Source of the DNA: Butyricicoccus sp. Marseille-Q5471
GTDB lineage: Bacteria > Bacillota > Clostridia > Oscillospirales > Butyricicoccaceae
Direction of reading: 5' to 3'
DNA length: 64,000 bases
Assembly: GCF_951230135.1 (NCBI RefSeq)
Contig: NZ_CATNVC010000008.1
Coordinates: 46,210-110,209 of the forward strand
This document shows positions 27,831 to 36,539 of this stretch, piece after piece. A program made the translations under genes and the position numbers. The notes under the pieces were generated by a model. The model ran no database searches, was not told the DNA's origin, and worked only from the letters and a program-made list of their open reading frames with translations. Positions within the stretch are counted from its first letter, which is position 1. Each line of letters opens with the position of its first letter.

Positions 27831-28493
27831 ATGCTGACTCAGGCAAAGAAGGAATTTATTGAATTTATGATGAGCGCAGATGTGCTGCGTTTCGGTGATT
27901 TTACAACCAAATCTGGTCGTAAGACGCCCTACTTCGTGAACACCGGCAACTATAAAACCGGCCTGCAGAATTCAAAACTCGGCGAGTTTTATGCGGCGCT
28001 GATTCAGGAGACGGTAGGAGAGAATTTTGACGCAATGTTCGGCCCGGCGTACAAGGGCATCCCGCTGGCAACCTCGGTTTCCGGTGCGCTGGCACGCAAT
28101 TACGGCATCGATAAACCCTTCTTCTTCAACCGCAAGGAAGCAAAGGACCATGGCGAAGGCGGCAACATTGTCGGCTATAAGCCGGTGGACGGTGACCGGA
28201 TCATCATTATCGAGGACGTCATTACCGCAGGCACTGCGATTCGTGAGACCATGCCGGTACTGCAGGGTTGTGCGGCTGTTAAGGTGACGGACATGTTTAT
28301 CTCAGTCAACCGCTGTGAGGTTGGCACTACGCCGGGCAAGACGGCGGTCATGGAGGTTGGTGAGGAGTTCGGCATCAAGGTGCATGCACTGGTCACGGTA
28401 CAGGACATTCATGAATACCTGCAGGGTCAGGCAGATTATGCGCATTTGCTGCCGCTGATGGAGCAGTATATGGCGCAGTACTGTGTATTTTAA
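27831..28493 (+). CDS. pyrE: Orotate phosphoribosyltransferase
   Basis: Joins orotate and PRPP to orotidine 5'-phosphate in pyrimidine synthesis. The 220-residue protein shows SGRKTPYFVNTGNYKTG, FGPAYKGIPLA, FNRKEAKDHGEGG and the PRPP motif IIIEDVITAGTAIRE. It stands apart from other pyr genes; the UMP kinase gene is 25 kb upstream. Its stop codon abuts the start of the next gene. Confidence 0.95.
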   Translation: MLTQAKKEFIEFMMSADVLRFGDFTTKSGRKTPYFVNTGNYKTGLQNSKLGEFYAALIQETVGENFDAMFGPAYKGIPLATSVSGALARNYGIDKPFFFNRKEAKDHGEGGNIVGYKPVDGDRIIIIEDVITAGTAIRETMPVLQGCAAVKVTDMFISVNRCEVGTTPGKTAVMEVGEEFGIKVHALVTVQDIHEYLQGQADYAHLLPLMEQYMAQYCVF

Positions 28494-30098
28494 ATGAAGG
28501 CGGAACAAGAGAAAGACAAACGCCTCTGGCTGTATTGGGCGGCGTTTCTGATTGTAACGGTTGGATGCTATGCGGTGCTGCGTTATGTCGTACCACAGGG
28601 GGACGACCTTTACTATGGACGATGGGGAAGATTGTCGGTCGGTGATTTTGCCGCACAGGTTGTACAGCATTATCAATTAGCCAACGGGCGAAATTTGGTG
28701 CATATTTTTGCAGGAGTTCTGCTTGGGTCGCAAGCAGGAATCGAAATCGCACGAGTGCTGATTGCTGCACTGCTCGGCTCGATTGTGTTTAACGGACTGC
28801 GGCTGGCAGATGCCGAAATAAAGGGGACACTGGCGGTGGCTGCAATACTGATGTGCGGTATCTTTATGTTGCCAGCAGAACTGACGCGGCAGAGCGTTTA
28901 CTGGATTACCGGCGCGATGAATTATGTGTTGCCACTGGCTATTCTGCTTGAATACTGGGTGTTGCTGCGGCGTAGCCTGCAAGGTGGTAGATGGACAGCC
29001 TGCTGTGTGTTTGCGCTTTTGGCGGGTCTGACCGTAGAGCAAATCAGCATGATGGCGTTTGGCCTGACGGTGCTGATGTTGTGTGAAATTCTATGGGTGC
29101 GCAAAGAAAAGCTGCGCCGCATTATGCTGGCTCCGCTGGTGCTGACCTTTTTCGGCATGCTGACGGTGCTGCTGGCGCCGGGCAACGCACACCGTGCAGA
29201 GGTCACGAAGCTTCCGGTTTCGGGCGGCGTACTGGATATGGTGCGGTACAATATTCTCAATCTGCGCCGCAGTTTTTTATTTGGCGAAGCCATGTACCCG
29301 ATTCACTTTTTGACCCTGGGCGCGATTGTGTGCTACCTGTTCGTTTGCACTGTCAAGCGGCGAAAGCTGCTGCATGGTTTGGTCGCGGCGGTAGCTGCAC
29401 TGACCACGGCAGGCTGGTTTTGGCTGCCGCAGCAGGATAAGAGACTACTATCCTATGGGGAAGTGCCGGTCTCGGTTGATCGGCTGTTTTTGGCGGTGTT
29501 AGCAGGCTATCTGCTCTGCTCCCTGTACGCGGTATGTGTGGCGTTTGCTGAAAAGCAGCGTGTGCCTCTCTATGCGTGGATTTTGGGTGTGGGTTCGCAG
29601 GTGATGATGTTGGTTTCGCCAACAGTCGGGCCGCGTACGATGTTGTGCTGCGCGGGCATGATGCTGCTCGTCGCTGCCTGCTTGATTCAAAAAGCACCCT
29701 ATTTGTATATGCTCGGCGTAGGCTGTGTGTATGGTTGGCATATCGGTCAGGCATGGGTGGTTATCGTACTGGCCGGCACGGCAGTGCTGTTTTTACTGCG
29801 GAAATTCCAAGCAGCACGGATGATTGGCGCGATGCTGTGCTGTGTACCGCTGCTGTTTTGCGCATGGCTTGCGCTCAAGGACACCTATGACGGATATAAA
29901 CTTAATTACGCGGTGTATCAGGCTGATTTAGCAGTGCTTGATGAGATAGAAGCAAGCGATACAACCGTATATAATCTGCGCAAACTGCCAAGACCGCTAT
30001 ACGGTTGGGTGATGCCATATGATAATGACTACTATACTGCTTACTTTAAGCAGTACTACTCTCTGCCTCGCCGTTCGGAGATTGAATGGACAGAATGA
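28494..30098 (+). CDS. Polytopic membrane protein, DUF6056-like
   Basis: A 534-residue protein with about twelve hydrophobic helices. PQGDDLYYGRW near residue 40, the loop NGRNLVHIF, TRQSVYWITGAMNYVLPLA and LLAPGNAHRAEV resemble the DUF6056 family, whose layout recalls GT-C glycosyltransferases with the acidic residues in the first outside loop. The substrate is unknown. It starts directly after the pyrE stop without a clear ribosome site of its own, so it is probably coupled to pyrE. Confidence 0.7.
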   Translation: MKAEQEKDKRLWLYWAAFLIVTVGCYAVLRYVVPQGDDLYYGRWGRLSVGDFAAQVVQHYQLANGRNLVHIFAGVLLGSQAGIEIARVLIAALLGSIVFNGLRLADAEIKGTLAVAAILMCGIFMLPAELTRQSVYWITGAMNYVLPLAILLEYWVLLRRSLQGGRWTACCVFALLAGLTVEQISMMAFGLTVLMLCEILWVRKEKLRRIMLAPLVLTFFGMLTVLLAPGNAHRAEVTKLPVSGGVLDMVRYNILNLRRSFLFGEAMYPIHFLTLGAIVCYLFVCTVKRRKLLHGLVAAVAALTTAGWFWLPQQDKRLLSYGEVPVSVDRLFLAVLAGYLLCSLYAVCVAFAEKQRVPLYAWILGVGSQVMMLVSPTVGPRTMLCCAGMMLLVAACLIQKAPYLYMLGVGCVYGWHIGQAWVVIVLAGTAVLFLLRKFQAARMIGAMLCCVPLLFCAWLALKDTYDGYKLNYAVYQADLAVLDEIEASDTTVYNLRKLPRPLYGWVMPYDNDYYTAYFKQYYSLPRRSEIEWTE

Positions 30099-30099
30099 T

Positions 30100-30136
30100 A
30101 AAATGGACGCTTCCCTATCTGGGAAGCGTCCATTTT
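30100..30136. terminator. Bidirectional terminator
   Basis: Perfect 16-base-pair stem AAAATGGACGCTTCCC and its complement, loop TATCT, between two converging genes. Confidence 0.85.
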
Positions 30137-30137
30137 G

Positions 30138-31322
30138 CTATGCATGGGATTGTTCCAGGTGATCCAAAAAGTTTCGCATACGGAAGCATGCCTCACGTAG
30201 GTGATTCATGGAATAAGAATAGGAAATGCGTACATGGCCCTCGCCGCTGTCACCGAACGCGTTACCGGGCACGACCGCGACCTTATGCTCACGCAGCAGT
30301 CTTTCGCAAAACTCCTCGGAAGAAAGTCCGGTTGAGGCAATGGAGGGGAACATATAGAATGCGCCTTCCGGCTCGAAGCACTCGAGCCCCATCGCGCGAA
30401 GCTCTCCAAGCAGATAACGGCGGCGAATATCGTACTGGGTACGCATATGCTCAACATCGTCATCGCCCGTGCGAATAGCTTCAATTCCTGCAAACTGCGC
30501 TGTCGTCGGAGCAGACATAATACCAAACTGATGGATTTTGCAAATATGTTTCATCAGTTCCTTTGGGCCCATGGCCCAGCCAAGACGCCAACCGGTCATT
30601 GCGTACGATTTGGAAAAACCGTCTACTACGATGGTACGCTCGCGCATGCCGGGCAGTTCAGCAAAGCAGACATGACGATCAGGACCATAGGTCAGGCTGC
30701 AGTAAATTTCGTCCGAAATGACGAGGATATTGGTGTCACGCAGAACAGCAGCAATGGTTTCGAGCTCGTCGCGCGTCATAATCGCGCCGGTTGGATTGTT
30801 GGGATAGGGAAGAATCAGCACCTTGGTTTTAGGCGTGATTGCCGCGCGTAGTCGTTCAGGCGTCAGTTTAAACTGGTCTTCCGCTACAGTGGGCAGGGGA
30901 ACTGGAGTTCCTCCTGCCATGATGGTAAGCGGCGTATAGCAAACAAAAGACGGTTCCGGGATGAGCACTTCATCTCCGGCGGAAACAAAGGCACGCAGCG
31001 CGTTATCGATGGCCTCCGAACCGCCGACAGTGATGAGAATTTCCTTTTCTGCATCATAGCTAAGCTGATATTTACGGCGTGTTAAACCTGCGATTTGGCT
31101 GCGCAGCTCGGCCAGACCCCAGTTTGAGGTGTAAAAGGTTCGTCCCTTTTCCAGAGACTGAATGCCGGCACGGCGAATCGCCCACGGCGTTTCAAAATCA
31201 GGCTCACCGACGCCAAGCGAAATCGCGTCCTCCATGGTGGAGACAATGTCAAAAAACTTGCGAATGCCGGATGGCTTGACAATCTTGACACGGTCGGAGA
31301 GCAGCTGCTCGTAGTCTACCAT
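30138..31322 (-). CDS. Class I/II aminotransferase (PatA-like, aromatic or branched substrate)
   Basis: A 394-residue fold-type I PLP enzyme: SLGVGEPDFETPW, YTSNWGLAELR, ILPYPNNPTGA, ISDEIYCSLTY, and the PLP lysine in GFSKSYAMTGWRLGWAMG. Specificity cannot be read directly. The start overlaps the end of the Lrp-type regulator gene, a frequent pairing for aminotransferases of this subgroup. HisC is missing from the his operon; this protein is not an obvious HisC but might share the role. Confidence 0.88.
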   Translation of the reverse strand: MVDYEQLLSDRVKIVKPSGIRKFFDIVSTMEDAISLGVGEPDFETPWAIRRAGIQSLEKGRTFYTSNWGLAELRSQIAGLTRRKYQLSYDAEKEILITVGGSEAIDNALRAFVSAGDEVLIPEPSFVCYTPLTIMAGGTPVPLPTVAEDQFKLTPERLRAAITPKTKVLILPYPNNPTGAIMTRDELETIAAVLRDTNILVISDEIYCSLTYGPDRHVCFAELPGMRERTIVVDGFSKSYAMTGWRLGWAMGPKELMKHICKIHQFGIMSAPTTAQFAGIEAIRTGDDDVEHMRTQYDIRRRYLLGELRAMGLECFEPEGAFYMFPSIASTGLSSEEFCERLLREHKVAVVPGNAFGDSGEGHVRISYSYSMNHLREACFRMRNFLDHLEQSHA

Positions 31323-31807
31323 GCCACCATGACCTCTCTCTTGTCGCCGGAAGCGGGATCGAATTCAACGCCCTGCTCCTTATACTTCTTGAGAATAAAG
31401 TGTGTGCCGGTCGACAGCACGTTTTCCATCGGTGCGAGCTGCTCGGATACGAAGCGTGCGACCTCACGCATGGAGCGGCCGGTGATGATAACGGTGAGAT
31501 CAAAACCGCCGGACATCAAGTAAACGCTCTCCACCTGATGATGGGAATAAATTTGGCGCGCAATTTCATCAAAACCCATACCCTTTTGGGGGGTGATTTT
31601 GACCTCAATCAGCGCGGTAACGCTTTCGCGCGAGGTTTTGTCCCAGTCAATGATGGTTTTATAGCCGAGAATGGTATCGTTTTTTTCAAAGGCGCGGATG
31701 GCCGCCGTTACGTCTTCTTCGCTATTATTCGTCATTGCCGCGAGCTGCGCCGAGGTAAGGCGCGCGTCCTGGCAGAGCAGGTCGAGCAGCTTTTCGGGGT
31801 TGTTCAT
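31316..31807 (-). CDS. Lrp/AsnC-family transcriptional regulator
   Basis: A 163-residue regulator with an N-terminal helix-turn-helix (DARLTSAQLAAMTNNSEEDVTAAI) and a C-terminal RAM ligand domain (VESVYLMSGGFDLTVIITGR). Such proteins respond to amino acids. I start at the ATG at 31807, seven bases after GGGAGGA. It overlaps the aminotransferase start by seven bases and has its own promoter on the minus strand, divergent from the DUF2461 gene. Confidence 0.88.
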   Translation of the reverse strand: MNNPEKLLDLLCQDARLTSAQLAAMTNNSEEDVTAAIRAFEKNDTILGYKTIIDWDKTSRESVTALIEVKITPQKGMGFDEIARQIYSHHQVESVYLMSGGFDLTVIITGRSMREVARFVSEQLAPMENVLSTGTHFILKKYKEQGVEFDPASGDKREVMVAW

Positions 31808-31841
31808 ATTCATATCCTCCCTGCAAAAAATGATTACAAAC

Positions 31842-31869
31842 ATTATACACCAGATTGTCCGCGATGCAA
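31842..31869 (-). promoter_or_regulatory. Promoter of the lrp-aminotransferase pair
   Basis: Minus-strand TTGCAT (31864-31869) and TATAAT (31842-31847), spacer 16. Confidence 0.65.
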
Positions 31870-31932
31870 AGAGAAAATCACAAACGTCCCCGCATATTTT
31901 GCGGTTGTTTTTTATGAAAATACAAAATGCTG

Positions 31933-31961
31933 TTGCGAATCGGTCGGAAACGCGGTACAAT
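31933..31961 (+). promoter_or_regulatory. Promoter of the DUF2461 gene
   Basis: TTGCGA (31933-31938) and TACAAT (31956-31961), spacer 17, about 28 bases before the start codon. Confidence 0.55.
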
Positions 31962-31989
31962 AAATAATAGAAGGGAAGGTGCCCGTTTC

Positions 31990-32688
31990 ATGGCATTTAC
32001 AGGATTTCACGCCGCGGGAATCGACCTGTTGCAGCTGAATCGATTGCAGAATGACAAGGCGTTTTATGAAGAACATAAAGAGGAAATCAAGCGGCTTGGC
32101 GTACAGCCGTTTTACGATTTAATTGAGCACATGACACCGGACATGCTGGAAATCGACCCGCTGTTTGTCACTGTGCCGTCACGCATGGTCTCCCGCGTGC
32201 GACGTGATACGCGATATACCAACGACAAAACGCTTTACCGCGCCAACCTATGGCTTTATTTTCGTCGGCCGCGTGCCCAATATGAAGATGTTCCGTTCTT
32301 TTATATGGAGGTCGGGCCGGATCATTGGGGTTATGGCTGTTGGGGTGGTTTCGGCAAAGGAGAGATGGCAGAACTGCGCGACATGGTGCTAAAAAGCGAC
32401 AAGCGCTTTTTAGAGGCCAAGGCAGCGCTCGATGCATGCCCGGGAATGACGCTTGCAGGCGAATTGTTCAAACGGCCGAAGCATCCGGAAGCTGCCCCTG
32501 CTTTGCAGACATGGCTGAACCGAAAAAGCATCGGCGTCGATTTTTATGAAACGGCCGATTTTGCACCCGTGTTGGATGGCACTTTTGCAGAACAAATGCT
32601 GCTGTATTTTCATCGGCTGGCGCCGTTCTATCGGCTACTGTGGGCGGCAAAGGAACGCGCACAGGCCGGCAGGGAGGCTGCACGATGA
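31990..32688 (+). CDS. DUF2461 family protein
   Basis: A 232-residue protein of the DUF2461/TIGR02453 family, function unknown. Family features seen are FHAAGIDLLQLNRLQNDKAFYEEHK at the start (broken here by helix boundaries), SRVRRDTRYTNDKTLYRANLW and YMEVGPDHWGYGCWGGF. The ATG at 31990 has GGGAAGG upstream. It ends in an ATGA overlap with the exonuclease gene, so the two are co-translated. Confidence 0.8.
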   Translation: MAFTGFHAAGIDLLQLNRLQNDKAFYEEHKEEIKRLGVQPFYDLIEHMTPDMLEIDPLFVTVPSRMVSRVRRDTRYTNDKTLYRANLWLYFRRPRAQYEDVPFFYMEVGPDHWGYGCWGGFGKGEMAELRDMVLKSDKRFLEAKAALDACPGMTLAGELFKRPKHPEAAPALQTWLNRKSIGVDFYETADFAPVLDGTFAEQMLLYFHRLAPFYRLLWAAKERAQAGREAAR

Positions 32689-33308
32689 AATATGTTGCCC
32701 TTGATTTTGAAACCGGCAATGCATCCCCGCTCAGCGCGTGTTCACTCGGCATCGCCGTGTTTGAAGGCAGTCAGTTGGTGCGTCAAGAGGTTTCGCTGAT
32801 TAAACCGCCTGCCTGCATTGGCCATTTTCATTGGGGAAATATTCGGGTGCACGGTATTCGTGAAAAAATGGTGGCGGATGCGCCAACGTTTGACGAGGTG
32901 TGGAGTCGCATGGCAGATGAGGTGCAGGGCAGCGTGATTGTGTGCCACAACGCGATGTTTGATACCTCGGTTCTTTGCCGTTGCCTGGAGTATTATGAGT
33001 TGCCGATGCCGGATTGCACCTATCTTTGCACCGTCAAAGTATCAAAGCGGGTATGGCCGGCGCTCGACAATCATAAACTAAATACAGTATCCGAAGCGCT
33101 GGGCATCCCGCTGCATCACCATGAGGCAGGCAGCGATGCGATGGCGGCAGGATTAATCCTGCAGGCAGCACTGCGTGAAACCGGATGTGCGGATGCAAAG
33201 GAGCTTTCCAGACAAATCGGAATGCAGCTTGGCCGACTTTCAGCGTCCGGTAAAACGGCATGCAGCATTGCGAAAAAACGTACAGCCGATGGCTGTCGTC
33301 CACAATAA
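32685..33308 (+). CDS. DEDDh 3'-5' exonuclease domain protein
   Basis: A 207-residue stand-alone exonuclease related to the epsilon/PolC proofreading domain. The acidic residues are in ALDFETGN near the start, in CHNAMFDTSVL and in HHHEAGSDAMAAG, giving the D-E-D-H-D set. It may trim DNA or RNA ends; with PolC carrying its own domain, a proofreading role is not needed. The ATG overlaps the previous stop and follows AGGGAGG. Confidence 0.85.
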   Translation: MKYVALDFETGNASPLSACSLGIAVFEGSQLVRQEVSLIKPPACIGHFHWGNIRVHGIREKMVADAPTFDEVWSRMADEVQGSVIVCHNAMFDTSVLCRCLEYYELPMPDCTYLCTVKVSKRVWPALDNHKLNTVSEALGIPLHHHEAGSDAMAAGLILQAALRETGCADAKELSRQIGMQLGRLSASGKTACSIAKKRTADGCRPQ

Positions 33309-33328
33309 AACAAAAGGAGAGGACAGAC

Positions 33329-33631
33329 ATGACAAACTACTTGGAAAATCTCGATCGTGCCGAACTCAAGGCTCGTGCGGAGCAGATGCTTGACTATGCC
33401 AATACGGCAAAAGGGTGCGCCGGCCGGTGGGTCGATTACGGTGTGTCTAAGGCGCAGGAGTTTTCTGTTTTCGATTTTGCGGTTTTCAAGCTGTGCCTGC
33501 TGTCGCTTGGCATTTGGCTGGGTGCATGTTTTGCAAAGTTTTTTAAGAAATTCCGCGGCGCATTGTTTGTGCTTTTTGCCGCCAGCTGGCTCTACCTGTT
33601 CTGGCGTATTTTCTTTGATGACGAAGACTGA
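33329..33631 (+). CDS. Small membrane protein of unknown function
   Basis: A 100-residue protein that I do not recognise. The first half is polar and helical (MTNYLENLDRAELKARAEQM), the second half has two hydrophobic segments (FAVFKLCLLSLGIWLGACFA and FRGALFVLFAASWLYLFW) and an acidic end FFDDED. The ATG at 33329 follows AAAGGAGAGG. It lies between the exonuclease and the AI-2E exporter genes on the same strand. Confidence 0.65.
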   Translation: MTNYLENLDRAELKARAEQMLDYANTAKGCAGRWVDYGVSKAQEFSVFDFAVFKLCLLSLGIWLGACFAKFFKKFRGALFVLFAASWLYLFWRIFFDDED

Positions 33632-33666
33632 TTTACCCGCGCAATCTGCGGGAGAGGAGTGAATCT

Positions 33667-35004
33667 GTGCGCGATCCATTCGAAAACGATTCATCACAGC
33701 ATAAAGATGGCAGGTCACACTATTTTCAATGGGGATTGACTGCATTCTGTGTGATAGGCGCCTGTATTTTAGTCGCTTATCTTTTAAAATGGCTGCCGGG
33801 AATTTACGTGCTACTTAAAAAGCTGCTAAAAATTCTGGAGCCATTTATTTATGGCTTTGTCATGGCCTACCTACTGCTGCCAATTTTTAATTGGCTGTAT
33901 GACAAACTCAAACCTTGGTGTGTGCCACGGTTTAAAAACGGCATCCCGATTGCCAAGGGTGTATCCAGTGCGCTGTCACTGTTATCCGGCATTGCAGTCG
34001 TGGGCGGATTGCTTTGGATGGTCATTCCGCAATTGGTACTCAGTATTTTCTCGCTGCTCGACTCCATGGATTCATATCTGGCGGAAATTTCAAACTGGGT
34101 AGCCGCGCTGCTCAAGGACAATCCGGTCATTGAACGCAATTTTATGACGCTGTACGATCAGTTATCTGACCAGATTATTGGTTGGGTGCAGAACATTGCG
34201 CCTAAACTGGTTGAACTAATGACCGGTGTGATGAGCACGGTGTCAGTACTGTTTAATATCTTTGTGGGTGTGATTATTGCGCTTTATATTCTTAACAGCA
34301 AAGATACCTTTTGCGCACAGGCAAAAAAAGCGGCTTATAGTCTGATGCCGATTCCATATGCAAATCGTGTGTTATCGCGTGTCAATCATTTGCATCGGGT
34401 GTTAGGCGGATTTATCACAGGCAAGTTAATTGACTCTCTGATTATTGGATTGTTGTGCTTTGTTGTGCTCAGCATTATGAACAGCCTAGGTGTGTTCACG
34501 ATATCGGAATATCTGGTTTTGATTTCAGTCATTATTGGCGTAACAAACATCATTCCGTTTTTTGGCCCTTTTATCGGCGCGATACCAAGTGGACTGTTGA
34601 TTGCGGTCATCAGTCCGGTACAGGCACTGTATTTTGCGCTCTTTGTTTTGGCGCTGCAGCAGTTTGATGGCAATATCCTCGGGCCTAAGATTCTTGGTGA
34701 CTCAACCGGCTTGACAAGCTTTTGGGTTATGTTTGCTATTTTGGTATTCGGCGGCATATTCGGTTTTGTCGGTATGGCGGTTGGGGTGCCACTGTTTGCG
34801 GTTTTGTACAGCATTTTGACAGATCGTCTGAATAATCTGCTGAAGAAAAAAGGACTTCCGATTAGCACGACTGCTTATCGTGGCTCTGGGCGATTAGACC
34901 CGAATTCCCATGAATTTGTTGATGTTCAGGATGAAGCGCATCCGGTTTCCAAAAAGGAACGCCGCCACGCAGCAAAGGAAGCGGAAAAAGCAAAAAAAGA
35001 CTGA
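33667..35004 (+). CDS. AI-2E family transporter (TqsA/PerM type)
   Basis: A 445-residue membrane protein with about seven or eight helices. The conserved C-terminal part is visible in GGFITGKLIDSLIIG, IIGVTNIIPFFGPFIGAIPSG, LQQFDGNILGPKILGDSTGL and FGFVGMAVGVPLFAV. Family members export autoinducer-2 or act as ion antiporters. It ends with a charged tail KKERRHAAKEAEKAKK. The start is a GTG at 33667 with GGAGAGGAG upstream. Confidence 0.88.
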   Translation: MRDPFENDSSQHKDGRSHYFQWGLTAFCVIGACILVAYLLKWLPGIYVLLKKLLKILEPFIYGFVMAYLLLPIFNWLYDKLKPWCVPRFKNGIPIAKGVSSALSLLSGIAVVGGLLWMVIPQLVLSIFSLLDSMDSYLAEISNWVAALLKDNPVIERNFMTLYDQLSDQIIGWVQNIAPKLVELMTGVMSTVSVLFNIFVGVIIALYILNSKDTFCAQAKKAAYSLMPIPYANRVLSRVNHLHRVLGGFITGKLIDSLIIGLLCFVVLSIMNSLGVFTISEYLVLISVIIGVTNIIPFFGPFIGAIPSGLLIAVISPVQALYFALFVLALQQFDGNILGPKILGDSTGLTSFWVMFAILVFGGIFGFVGMAVGVPLFAVLYSILTDRLNNLLKKKGLPISTTAYRGSGRLDPNSHEFVDVQDEAHPVSKKERRHAAKEAEKAKKD

Positions 35005-35026
35005 CCTGTGGGTCAGTCTTTTTTTT
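34997..35026 (+). terminator. Terminator after the AI-2E exporter gene
   Basis: Stem AAGACTGACC / GGTCAGTCTT, loop TGTG, then eight T. Confidence 0.85.
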
Positions 35027-35127
35027 GCTTAGATTTGATATCAGTTTGGGGTTTATTTCATATGCGGGTGCTATCATAAAAGCATACCAGAAACAGCCCG
35101 TATCCACTCTTCATTATAATCTTCCCA

Positions 35128-35157
35128 GAAACGAGGCGGCAGTAGCCGTCTCGTTTC
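35128..35157. repeat. Long inverted repeat of unknown role
   Basis: GAAACGAG-G-CGGC, loop AGTA, GCCG-T-CTCGTTTC: a 12-pair stem with one mismatch, in the 194-base space between two terminators where I see no gene. It lacks a T-run. Confidence 0.45.
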
Positions 35158-35173
35158 ACCTTTCTCGGCAGAT

Positions 35174-35206
35174 AAAAAAAATCCCGCTTATTAGCGGGAT
35201 TTTTTG
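35174..35206. terminator. Terminator of pta (bidirectional)
   Basis: Stem ATCCCGCT / AGCGGGAT with A-run on the left and T-run on the right; efficient on the minus strand for pta. Confidence 0.85.
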
Positions 35207-35220
35207 ATTTGCAGAAAAGC

Positions 35221-36195
35221 TTACTTCAGACCCGCAGTGATAATTGCCATCTGATAAACCTCATTCGCGTCGCAGCCGCGAGAAAGGTCGTTGATCGGAG
35301 CGTTTAGACCCTGCAGAATCGGGCCATAAGCCTCAAAACCGCCCAGACGCTGTGCAATCTTGTAGCCAATGTTGCCGGCATTGATGTCGGGGAAGATGAA
35401 GGTGTTGGCCTGACCGGCAACGGGCGAACCCTTGCACTTGGTCTTGGCAACAACGGGAGAGAAAGCAGCGTCAAACTGCAATTCGCCGTCAACCGCAAGC
35501 TCTGGAGCGGCTTCCTTGGTCTTGGCGGTGGCGTTGCGCATCATATCGACGGTTTCGCCCTTGCCCGAACCCATGGTCGAGTAGGAAAGCAGAGCAACCT
35601 TGGGATCGATACCGAAGGCCTTCGCGGTCTTGGCAGTCTCGATTGCAATTTCGACCAAATCGTCCTCGCCCGGATTAATGTTGATTGCGCAATCGCCCAT
35701 CGCGTACATTTCGTCGCCGCCATCCTTGCCGTCACGGCGCAGAATAAAGCAGGAGGACACAATCTTGTTGCCCGGCTTGGTCTTAATAATCTGCAGTGCG
35801 GGACGAACCGTGTCAGCGGTCGAATAGGTAGCGCCGCCGAGCAGTGCGTCAGCCTTGCCCAGCTTAACAAGCATCGTGCCAAAGTAGTTGCCCTTAGACA
35901 GTGCCTTGCGGCAGTCCTCTTCGCTCATCTTACCCTTGCGCAGTTCAACCATTTTTGCTACCATGGCGTCCATTTCAGGGTAGGTCTGGGGATCGATAAT
36001 CTCCAAGCCTTCAATATCAAAACCACCGGCAGCGGCAGCAACCTTGACCTCGTCTACATTGCCGACAAGGATAGACTCCAGCAGTGCGTCCTTCTTCAGG
36101 CGGGCAGCCGCCTCAAGGATGCGCGGATCGGGACCCTCGGTGAATACGATCTTGCGCTTGTCCGCCTTCAGGGTGGCGATCAGATTTTCAAACAT
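35221..36195 (-). CDS. pta: Phosphate acetyltransferase
   Basis: Interconverts acetyl-CoA and acetyl phosphate, the step before ATP-yielding acetate formation in fermenters. The 324-residue protein is the short form without the DRTGG domain: FTEGPDPRILEAA at the N-terminus, GGATYSTADTVRPALQ, STMGSGKGETVD, and FPDINAGNIGYKIAQRLGG, GLNAPINDLSRG at the C-terminus. The acetate kinase gene that usually follows is not adjacent; a terminator follows instead. GGGAGGAG precedes the ATG. Confidence 0.95.
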   Translation of the reverse strand: MFENLIATLKADKRKIVFTEGPDPRILEAAARLKKDALLESILVGNVDEVKVAAAAGGFDIEGLEIIDPQTYPEMDAMVAKMVELRKGKMSEEDCRKALSKGNYFGTMLVKLGKADALLGGATYSTADTVRPALQIIKTKPGNKIVSSCFILRRDGKDGGDEMYAMGDCAININPGEDDLVEIAIETAKTAKAFGIDPKVALLSYSTMGSGKGETVDMMRNATAKTKEAAPELAVDGELQFDAAFSPVVAKTKCKGSPVAGQANTFIFPDINAGNIGYKIAQRLGGFEAYGPILQGLNAPINDLSRGCDANEVYQMAIITAGLK

Positions 36196-36246
36196 TGCAA
36201 TACTCCTCCCAAATTTTGCTTGCTAAGCAAACATTCGTATATCAAT

Positions 36247-36275
36247 ATTATACACCTCTTGTCCCTCGGGCTCAA
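36247..36275 (-). promoter_or_regulatory. Promoter of pta
   Basis: Minus-strand TTGAGC (36270-36275) and TATAAT (36247-36252), spacer 17. Confidence 0.65.
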
Positions 36276-36300
36276 CCCATAAATCAAAATTTCCCTTTCG

Positions 36301-36329
36301 GCTAAAAAGTCCGTGAGTAGGCGATACTA
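36301..36329 (+). promoter_or_regulatory. Candidate forespore (sigma-F/G-type) promoter of the recombinase unit
   Basis: GGCGATACTA (36320-36329) fits the sigma-F -10 pattern GGNNANAHTR at every defined position. GCTAA (36301-36305), 14 bases upstream, is a weaker -35 match. No sigma-A promoter is evident. AAGGAGG of the 62-residue ORF follows at once. Confidence 0.4.
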
Positions 36330-36350
36330 AAAACGGAAAGGAGGGGGCTT

Positions 36351-36539
36351 ATGCAAATCATTCGCTATCTCAACGGCGTGCGTCTGCACGGTGCGATGCC
36401 GCCGCTCATTATCGATCAGGAAGGAGTTGCTGCGCTGCTTTCACAAGCGTGCCAGAGGCAGGAATTGCCTTTGCCGCCATCGTCCTGCTCTGCTATACTG
36501 AATGCGGAGGGCGGCGATTTTGGAAAGGATCTTTCATGA
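36351..36539 (+). CDS. 62-residue protein coupled to the serine recombinase
   Basis: A short ORF with an exceptionally strong ribosome site (AAAGGAGGGGG) whose stop overlaps the recombinase ATG as ATGA, so it is very probably translated. The product begins MQIIRYLNGVRLHG and contains PPLIIDQEGVAALLSQACQR; I do not recognise a family. Its place next to a serine recombinase makes a recombination directionality factor or other partner conceivable, but it may equally be a leader ORF that sets recombinase translation. Confidence 0.6.
   Translation: MQIIRYLNGVRLHGAMPPLIIDQEGVAALLSQACQRQELPLPPSSCSAILNAEGGDFGKDLS

Noticed and set aside
36220..36230. TTGCTAAGCAA palindrome in the pta leader
   Set aside because: Short and in an AT-rich leader; too weak to call an operator.
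36196..36350. Possible 5' half of sigG next to the recombinase
   Set aside because: I read the 155 bases between pta and the 62-residue ORF in all frames and found no sigma-factor sequence, so the element is not a small insertion with both halves flanking it.
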